Positions 40,237-45,475 of a stretch of DNA of 45,475 bases are shown in pieces (position 1 is the first letter of the stretch; every line of letters begins with the position of its first letter). Under the pieces are notes generated by a model. That model was not told the origin of the DNA and did not search any database. It saw nothing but the letters and a program-made list of their open reading frames with translations. The stretch is from contig CAJUMJ010000002.1 in NCBI GenBank assembly GCA_910587095.1, positions 1 to 45,475 of the forward strand. The letters are read 5' to 3'. The position numbers and the translations under genes are program-made. This DNA is from an uncultured Lachnospiraceae bacterium (GTDB lineage Bacteria; Bacillota; Clostridia; Lachnospirales; Lachnospiraceae).

Positions 40237-42087
40237 CTACTCCATTTCCTGTATCAGTTCAGAAAATTCTATTTTATATTCATCATATAAATTTAACTCC
40301 TTTATGGATTCTTTCACATGTCCAAGCGATGCGTTCTCGGAAAAAGCGCTGTGGGATGCAAGCAGACCGAATTCGGCAACTGCGGCCGCAAACCGGAAAT
40401 CTTCGGAAGGCTTGTTTTGATAGCTTTCATATCCAACCGGATATTCCAACAACGTGCTCACATGCCCGGCGGGTTTTTTGTAGCGCAGACTGATCGTCAG
40501 CCATTCTTTTTCACAAGCCGGGGATTCCTTTTTGCCGTCATTTTTTCTCCGGTATTCTTCCTGATATTTTAAGTTGTCGATTTCTCTGTCCGTGAGGGAA
40601 TTGTGTAAAGGTTCGCACAGTATGATTTCATAGAGAGCCGTCACGCTGTGCCCGGCGCCTATCTCGCCGCCGTCTTTCTGGTCATTGTCAAAATCCTCTG
40701 TCGCGAGCGCCCTGTTTTCGTATCCGAGCAGACGGTATCCGTCTACCACATCGGGATTAAATTCCGCTTGAAATTTCACATCCTTGCAGACGGTAAGGAG
40801 AGTGGCCGTCATCTCCTCCACAAGTACCTTTTTTGCTTCCCGCAGACAGTCTATGTATGCGTAATTGCCGTTTCCTTTATCCGCCAGTATCTCCATCTTG
40901 TTATCTTTGATATTACCCGTTCCGAAGCCGAGTACCGACAGGAAAATTCCCGATTCCTTCTTGCGTGTGATCAGCTTCTCAAGCTCTTCTTCGCTTGTCA
41001 TGCCGATGTTCAAATCGCCGTCTGTTGCCAGAATAATGCGGTTGTTTCCGCCTTCGATAAAATTTTCTTCTGCCAGGGCATAGGCGGTTTCGATCCCTTT
41101 GCTTCCGTAGGTGCCGCCTCCCGCTTCCAGTTCGTTTAAAGCGCTTATGATCTTTTTCTTTTCGTCTCCGCGGGCTCCTTGCAGTACGATCCGGTCATTG
41201 GCGGCATAAGTCACGATGGAGACTTTGTCTTTCTTTGTGAGATTGTCCGTCAGTCCGGCAAAAGATTCCTGTAAAAGCGGCAGCTTGTCAGGTTCATCCA
41301 TAGAGCCGGACACATCCAGCAAAAATACGAGATTTGACGCAGGCGCAAGGCTGTAATCGATGTCTTGTGTTTTCAGGCCGATCATCAAAAGCTCCGCCTC
41401 TTCGTTCCAGGGACAACGGCTGATTTGCGTTGTCACGCCAAAAGGTTCCATCCCTTTCGGATCATTGTATTCATATGAAAAATAGTTTATCAGCTCTTCA
41501 ATCCTGACTGCGCCGTCCGGCAGGTTTTCCAGATCATATCCTTCCCGGATCAATCGGCGCATGTTACTGTAGGATGCGGTGTCAACGTCTGCGGAAAAAG
41601 TGGAGAGCGGCTGTGCCATTACAGAGAAAAAGCCTTTTTCCTCCCATTCACTGTACTCTTCGCCTCCCGGATAGATTCCGCTTTCCCCATCAAATTCGTA
41701 ACACGATCCAAGATAACCGTCAGGTGTTTCCTGCCTGGCGTAAAAATCTGCAGTTTCCGTGTATGCCAGCTTTTGTTCACCCGTATTTCCGGCATCTGAA
41801 CTATAGCTATCCTGTAAGATTTCCTCGCTTTCAGCGGTCTGTTTCGCATAATCATCCGTTTTTAAGGCGTCCTCTGGTTCCGACTCATTTTCAGCGGTAT
41901 TTGGGATCTCTTCATATGACCCTGATTCCGTCCCGTCTGCTTCAGGAATCGTTTCCGCAGGTGTCCCTGTCGTATATTCCGCAGATTCCAATTGTGTCAT
42001 GCTTTTTTCATCTTTTGCGCCGCAGCCTGTAAAAAGCAGAACCCCCGCCATACCCAAGGACAATGTTCTTTTAACATATTTTTTCAT
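40237..42087 (-). CDS. VWA-domain lipoprotein, YfbK-like
   Basis: A 616-residue lipoprotein. The start at 42087 follows GGAGGAGATACA; the lipobox LLFTGC places Cys22. Residues 25-105 are acidic and low complexity. A conserved block AQPLSTFSADVDTASYSNMRR near 160 precedes the VWA domain. The MIDAS motif is DVSGS with Asp258, Ser260 and Ser262. The C-terminal about 150 residues resemble the domain found after VWA in YfbK-like proteins. Such proteins bind ligands through the metal site. A functional link with the convergent anti-sigma gene is possible but not shown. Confidence 0.85.
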   Translation of the reverse strand: MKKYVKRTLSLGMAGVLLFTGCGAKDEKSMTQLESAEYTTGTPAETIPEADGTESGSYEEIPNTAENESEPEDALKTDDYAKQTAESEEILQDSYSSDAGNTGEQKLAYTETADFYARQETPDGYLGSCYEFDGESGIYPGGEEYSEWEEKGFFSVMAQPLSTFSADVDTASYSNMRRLIREGYDLENLPDGAVRIEELINYFSYEYNDPKGMEPFGVTTQISRCPWNEEAELLMIGLKTQDIDYSLAPASNLVFLLDVSGSMDEPDKLPLLQESFAGLTDNLTKKDKVSIVTYAANDRIVLQGARGDEKKKIISALNELEAGGGTYGSKGIETAYALAEENFIEGGNNRIILATDGDLNIGMTSEEELEKLITRKKESGIFLSVLGFGTGNIKDNKMEILADKGNGNYAYIDCLREAKKVLVEEMTATLLTVCKDVKFQAEFNPDVVDGYRLLGYENRALATEDFDNDQKDGGEIGAGHSVTALYEIILCEPLHNSLTDREIDNLKYQEEYRRKNDGKKESPACEKEWLTISLRYKKPAGHVSTLLEYPVGYESYQNKPSEDFRFAAAVAEFGLLASHSAFSENASLGHVKESIKELNLYDEYKIEFSELIQEME

Positions 42088-42175
42088 TGTATCTCCTCCC
42101 TTCATTTCCCATAGTCGTTGGCTTTATACTATTAATACCTTTTTTGGAATAAAAAGGTTGCAAAAATAAAATAAA

Positions 42176-42205
42176 TTGACGATCGGCACAAAACAGGTGT
42201 AATGT
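42176..42205 (+). promoter_or_regulatory. Sigma-A promoter of argC
   Basis: TTGACG (42176-42181) and TAATGT (42200-42205) are 18 bp apart, with the start codon 43 bp further. Confidence 0.65.
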
Positions 42206-42247
42206 AAATTATGAAAAATAAAATACCTGTTTTTAGGAGGATTCACT

Positions 42248-43201
42248 ATGAAGACCAAAGTTTTTATTGACGGAAGCGAAGGGACAACAGGATTAAGAAT
42301 CAACGAACGGTTTTTGAAACGTGACGATATAGAGCTGTTACATATCAGCCCGGAACTGAGAAAAGATCCAAAGAAGAGAAAGAAAATGATCAATTCGTCC
42401 GATATTACTTTTTTGTGCTTACCGGACGAGGCGGCAAGAGAATCCGTTGCTTTGGTGGAAAATAAAGACGTGGTGATAATCGACGCGTCCACGGCACACC
42501 GGACAGAGGAAGGCTGGGCGTATGGATTCCCGGAGTTGTCAGGAGAGCACAGAGAAGCCGTGAGGACGGGAAAGAGGGTAGCGGTTCCGGGATGCTACGC
42601 TACCGGCTTTATTTCGCTGGTGTATCCGCTCATAGCCGGTGGGATACTTCCGAAAGATTATCCGGTTGGTTGTTTTGCAATCTCAGGATACAGCGGAGCC
42701 GGTAAAAAAACAATTGCGGCATATGAATGTAAAGACAGACCCAAAGAGCTGTCGTCGGGAAGGGAATATGCGCTGACGCAGCAGCACAAACACTTAAAAG
42801 AAATGCAGAAGATCACAGGACTTTCGCGCACGCCGCTGTTTTCTCCGATTATTGACGACTATTACAGCGGAATGCTGGTTTCCGTACAGTTATATGCCGA
42901 TATGCTGACAAAAAGAGAGACGCCCGGATCGCTGCTTGACTATTATACAGAGTATTACAAAAACAAGCGGTTTATTCAGGTAAGCTCCACAGATGATGAA
43001 ATTGCGGCCAGCGGTTTTTTGGCGGGAAACGGATTGTCCGGCTGGGATGGCCTGAAGATTTATGTGACTGGAAATGAAGAGCGAATTGTTGTTTCCTCAC
43101 AGTTTGACAATTTGGGAAAAGGCGCGTCCGGCGCCGCGATACAGTGCATGAACATTATTTTGGGATGCGATGAGACAAAAGGACTGGACATTTGTATATG
43201 A
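42248..43201 (+). CDS. argC: N-acetyl-gamma-glutamyl-phosphate reductase, type 2
   Basis: A 317-residue NADPH-dependent enzyme of arginine synthesis that reduces N-acetylglutamyl phosphate to the semialdehyde. The Rossmann start reads KVFIDGSEGTTGLRINERF, and the catalytic Cys116 lies in VAVPGCYATGF. HKHLKEMQKITG near 180 is typical of the short type-2 form. The start follows TAGGAGG. Other arginine genes are not in this window. The gene stands alone with its own promoter. Confidence 0.94.
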   Translation: MKTKVFIDGSEGTTGLRINERFLKRDDIELLHISPELRKDPKKRKKMINSSDITFLCLPDEAARESVALVENKDVVIIDASTAHRTEEGWAYGFPELSGEHREAVRTGKRVAVPGCYATGFISLVYPLIAGGILPKDYPVGCFAISGYSGAGKKTIAAYECKDRPKELSSGREYALTQQHKHLKEMQKITGLSRTPLFSPIIDDYYSGMLVSVQLYADMLTKRETPGSLLDYYTEYYKNKRFIQVSSTDDEIAASGFLAGNGLSGWDGLKIYVTGNEERIVVSSQFDNLGKGASGAAIQCMNIILGCDETKGLDICI

Positions 43202-43204
43202 TAG

Positions 43205-43240
43205 AAAAACGGCGGATCGGGCAAATTTACCCGATCCGCC
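43205..43240. terminator. Bidirectional terminator between argC and hsp20
   Basis: GGCGGATCGGG (43211-43221) and CCCGATCCGCC (43230-43240) form an 11-bp stem. On the minus strand GTTTTTC follows, serving hsp20 strongly. Confidence 0.8.
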
Positions 43241-43260
43241 ACTTCCTGTTTTCCGGGCGC

Positions 43261-43713
43261 TTATTTCACTTCGATTCGCGCTGCTTCCTCTTTGGCAGCC
43301 AGTTCCTTTTTCGGAAATTTGACTTCCAAAATACCGTTGTTGTAGGAGGCGTCGATGTCACCGGGCTCCACATCATTTACGCGGAAGCTTCTTGAGTAGG
43401 AGCTGTAATATCTCTCTTTGCGGATGTATTTGTTTGTATCCTCGTCGTTTTTCTCCTCTTTGTGGGAAGCGGAGATGGTTAACAGGTTATCTTTCAGATC
43501 GATGCTGATATCAGACTTGTCGAAGCCAGGCAGCTCTGCCTGCAGGAGATAATTGCCGCCCTGATCGATCACATCGGTCTTGAAAGCGTCGAAGGTAGCC
43601 AGTTCGTTATTGCCCCAAAAGTTTTTGAAAGCGTCGTCAAACATCCTGTCGAAAGGATCATCGTAAAATGTAGGTTTGTAGGTACGGTTGTTAAATAATG
43701 CAGGTCTTAACAT
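43261..43713 (-). CDS. Hsp20/alpha-crystallin small heat-shock protein
   Basis: A 150-residue chaperone. The ATG at 43713 is 8 bases after GGAG. The alpha-crystallin domain runs from about residue 45 to 140: NYLLQAELPGFDKSDISIDL, then LTISASHKEE, then SFRVNDVEPGDIDASYNNGI and LEVKFPK. The C-terminal IEV is the usual I-x-V motif, as IEVK. It forms oligomers that hold unfolding proteins. No CIRCE-type operator was seen upstream. Confidence 0.95.
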   Translation of the reverse strand: MLRPALFNNRTYKPTFYDDPFDRMFDDAFKNFWGNNELATFDAFKTDVIDQGGNYLLQAELPGFDKSDISIDLKDNLLTISASHKEEKNDEDTNKYIRKERYYSSYSRSFRVNDVEPGDIDASYNNGILEVKFPKKELAAKEEAARIEVK

Positions 43714-43923
43714 AATGATCACTCCTTTTTTATACTATGCTATCAGTATGACCGAATCATGTGTTTTGATTCATAACCGATAGTTGTTTCTGTGTTTATA
43801 TATGTTATACATCATATATAACAGATAATCAATAACAGAATTATTAACTGTTTCTAAAGAGAATATAAACTATACTTTTGTCACACGATTTGCTATTATA
43901 TTGTGAGAGAAAGAGGGGATTTT

Positions 43924-44718
43924 ATGGATTTTGGAATGCCTACATTGGTTGAAAATAAAAATTTGGAGGAAAATATTTCACTCTGCAGGGAGCTGGATTT
44001 ACAGTTTGTGGAGCTGAATATGAATTTTCCGATGTATCAGCTTCAGCAGTTGGAAAAGACGGATATGCTGCAAAAGCTGGTGGTTGAGAACGGGATTTAT
44101 TTCACGATTCATCTGGATGAAAATTTGAATGTCTGCGATTTTAATCCTCTTGTGGCTGAGGCCTATTTGGGAACCGTGGAGAGAGCTTTGCATGTGGCGC
44201 ATAAAATCGGCGCGCCTCTTTTAAATATGCATATGAATCATGGTATCAATGTGACGCTGCCAGACCGTAAGGTGCGGTTATTTAGTGAATACCGGGAAGT
44301 TTATTTGTCGGCAATGCGGAGATTTTGCAGGATGTGTGAAGATGTGGCGAAAAGCTTTGACATCAGGATATGTGTGGAAAACACGGACGGTTTTCTGGAT
44401 TTTGAGACGGAAGCGATAGAGGAGCTGTTACAGAGTGATCTGTTTGCTCTGACATGGGATATCGGGCATTCCCACACATGTGGGAATGTGGATGAACCGT
44501 TCCTGATGTGTCACAAGGACAGACTGTACCATTTTCATATCCATGATGGATTAAGAGATAAGAATCATCAGACGCTTGGGACGGGGGAGATTGATTTGGC
44601 GCAGAGAATCGGTGTAGCCAGGGAGTGCGGCAGTCGTTGTGTCGTTGAGACGAAGACCATCGATGCGCTTCGAAAGTCAGTGATATGGTTGAAAACCAAT
44701 GGGTATATGTCTGACTGA
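43924..44718 (+). CDS. Sugar phosphate isomerase/epimerase (xylose isomerase-like TIM barrel)
   Basis: A 264-residue protein; the start at 43924 follows AGAGGGGATTTT, seven codons inside the longest frame. The AP-endonuclease-2-like TIM barrel is marked by metal-binding residues in ICVENTDGF, TWDIGHSHTCGN, HFHIHDG and VVETK. These proteins bind a divalent metal and act on sugars, sugar phosphates or related compounds. The exact substrate is not predictable. A symmetrical terminator follows. Confidence 0.88.
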   Translation: MDFGMPTLVENKNLEENISLCRELDLQFVELNMNFPMYQLQQLEKTDMLQKLVVENGIYFTIHLDENLNVCDFNPLVAEAYLGTVERALHVAHKIGAPLLNMHMNHGINVTLPDRKVRLFSEYREVYLSAMRRFCRMCEDVAKSFDIRICVENTDGFLDFETEAIEELLQSDLFALTWDIGHSHTCGNVDEPFLMCHKDRLYHFHIHDGLRDKNHQTLGTGEIDLAQRIGVARECGSRCVVETKTIDALRKSVIWLKTNGYMSD

Positions 44719-44743
44719 AAAAGTCCGCACCTATAAAATAAAA

Positions 44744-44772
44744 ACAGGGCAAACGTGAATCGTCTGCCCTGT
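44744..44772. terminator. Bidirectional terminator before the HPr-like gene
   Basis: ACAGGGCA (44744-44751) and TGCCCTGT (44765-44772) form an 8-bp stem with A- and T-rich flanks. Confidence 0.7.
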
Positions 44773-44792
44773 ATTTCTCTTTAAATAAAATT

Positions 44793-45017
44793 TTAATATA
44801 TAAAGGGAGTTAACTTCTCCCTGATTTCCTCGTCATCCGAGTCATAACTGAGCTGAAGCGGTCTTGTCAGATCAAGTGCCATCACGCCGAGAATGGATTT
44901 GGCATCCACTACTCTACGGCCTTCTCCTAAGTTGAAACACGAATCAAATTTATCAATTACATCCACAAACTTCCTGATCTGATTAACATCATTGAATTTA
45001 ACGCTAACCTGCTGCAT
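44793..45017 (-). CDS. HPr-like protein without the active-site histidine
   Basis: A 74-residue protein. The second half matches HPr (VVDAKSILGVMALDLTRPLQL), including the Ser of the AKSILG motif that HPr kinase phosphorylates. The N-terminal GxHARP segment with the phospho-His is absent and is replaced by VNQIRKFVDVIDKFD. The protein therefore cannot work as a normal PTS carrier, but could be a regulatory HPr-like partner, as in Crh, which also lacks the His. The start follows AAGGAGG; an unusually long leader precedes it. Confidence 0.82.
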   Translation of the reverse strand: MQQVSVKFNDVNQIRKFVDVIDKFDSCFNLGEGRRVVDAKSILGVMALDLTRPLQLSYDSDDEEIREKLTPFIY

Positions 45018-45207
45018 AACCTCGTTCCTCCTTAATCATAATTGATAGCATGAAAGCTTAGACAAAGTTGTGATCACAAATCAATACCGATTAAAAGTAA
45101 TTCCCCACACGCAGGATCCCCTGAATACACATCTTTTAGTTTGTTCTTGTATAGACGATCGTACCCCCTTTCTTCTCGAAAATATAGTTTTTACTTATCG
45201 TGAGATT
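45018..45207 (-). other. Long leader of the HPr-like gene
   Basis: About 185 nt lie between the predicted start site and the start codon. No open frame was found. Possible weak hairpins were not assigned. Confidence 0.4.
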
Positions 45208-45236
45208 ATAATATCTATTGGATTTCTAAAAGTCAA
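45208..45236 (-). promoter_or_regulatory. Sigma-A promoter of the HPr-like gene
   Basis: On the minus strand TTGACT (45236-45231) and TATTAT (45213-45208) are separated by 17 bp. Confidence 0.75.
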
Positions 45237-45310
45237 TGGGTAATTTTGATGAATTTATTTTAGAAAGATTGTGGATTTTGCTGGAATAATTAAAAGAATT
45301 AATTATAAAA

Positions 45311-45339
45311 GGGGAATAAACCATTTCGGTTTATTCCCC
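45311..45339 (-). terminator. Terminator downstream of the IS transposase
   Basis: GGGGAATAAACC and GGTTTATTCCCC form a perfect 12-bp stem. On the minus strand TTTTATAATT follows. Confidence 0.75.
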
Positions 45340-45360
45340 CAGACTGTCAAAGAACCCCTG

Positions 45361-45475
45361 TTATGCAGCAGCACAGCAGAGGTTCTTTTTTAAAGCAGCA
45401 ATACTCATCGCGACAAAAAACTGTCGGTGAGCTGCCTTCCATTTCCACATCGCCAGTTTCTTCAGGTTCATGGCA
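45361..45475 (-). CDS. 3' end of a transposase gene (partial)
   Basis: The minus strand reads AMNLKKLAMWKWK, then the tail HRQFFVAMSIAALKKN and LCCAAA-stop, ending at 45361. The NLKKLA motif followed by a short basic tail is typical of the C-terminus of DDE transposases of the IS1182/IS5 type. The rest lies beyond the window edge, so family and completeness cannot be judged. The stem-loop at 45311-45339 and an AGAACC/GGTTCT hairpin overlapping the last codons lie at its 3' side. Confidence 0.6.
   Translation of the reverse strand, partial: AMNLKKLAMWKWKAAHRQFFVAMSIAALKKNLCCAAA

Noticed and set aside
1..45475. CRISPR arrays, rRNA genes and known metabolite riboswitches
   Set aside because: No regularly spaced repeats, rRNA-like stretches or convincing aptamer consensus were found on either strand.

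Overview
This 45.5 kb window is from a spore-forming member of the Clostridia, most likely Lachnospiraceae. The evidence is the sporulation/division cluster mazG-rqcP-yabP-yabQ-divIC-spoIIE-tilS-hpt-ftsH, a CotS-type gene, strong AGGAGG ribosome binding sites, sigma-A promoters, and tRNA genes without an encoded CCA next to a CCA-adding enzyme. No rRNA and no CRISPR array were seen. Functions are read from sequence motifs and memory of the families; no search was run.

Layout. (1) 1-5180 is the right end of an integrated element: a DUF6291-like gene with short repeats in its 3' end, two zinc-ribbon membrane proteins, an XRE regulator, a small hypothetical gene and a ParDE-like toxin-antitoxin pair. 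It ends at a 3' half of tRNA-Arg(CCU) that starts at the anticodon loop, an attachment-site scar. (2) 5181-10950 is chromosomal: a membrane-anchored MerR regulator with a 19-bp-spacer promoter, a DacF-type carboxypeptidase, trmB, thioredoxin and a large membrane protein. (3) 11061-13240 is a decayed 2.1 kb element in the 3' end of tRNA-Pro(CGG), bounded by an exact 46-bp direct repeat. It carries an Arc-like gene, a duplicated small gene, a Phd/RelE pair and an integrase pseudogene stopped by one amber codon. (4) 13296-23080 holds a HAD phosphatase, an AraC regulator, a GH3 glycosidase, cca, a CotS-like kinase and a PEGA-domain lipoprotein. (5) 23150-23615 is a RelB antitoxin followed by an internally deleted YoeB toxin. 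(6) 23646-32161 is the sporulation/division cluster listed above; its SpoIIE lacks the membrane domain. (7) 32398-37277 carries a GH13 enzyme, a transglutaminase-like protein, an MGMT-like protein and a threonine aldolase. (8) 37374-42087 has two divergent ECF sigma/anti-sigma modules and a VWA lipoprotein. One anti-sigma candidate carries an FtsX-type extracellular domain. (9) 42248-45475 holds argC, hsp20, a sugar isomerase, an HPr-like protein and the 3' end of an IS transposase.

The least explained signals are: the ECF sigma factor paired with a single-pass FtsX-ectodomain protein; a dispersed multi-hairpin repeat present twice, in opposite orientations, with base-pair-preserving substitutions in its stems; the soluble SpoIIE; the MerR regulator with two C-terminal membrane helices; and the YoeB remnant beside an intact antitoxin.
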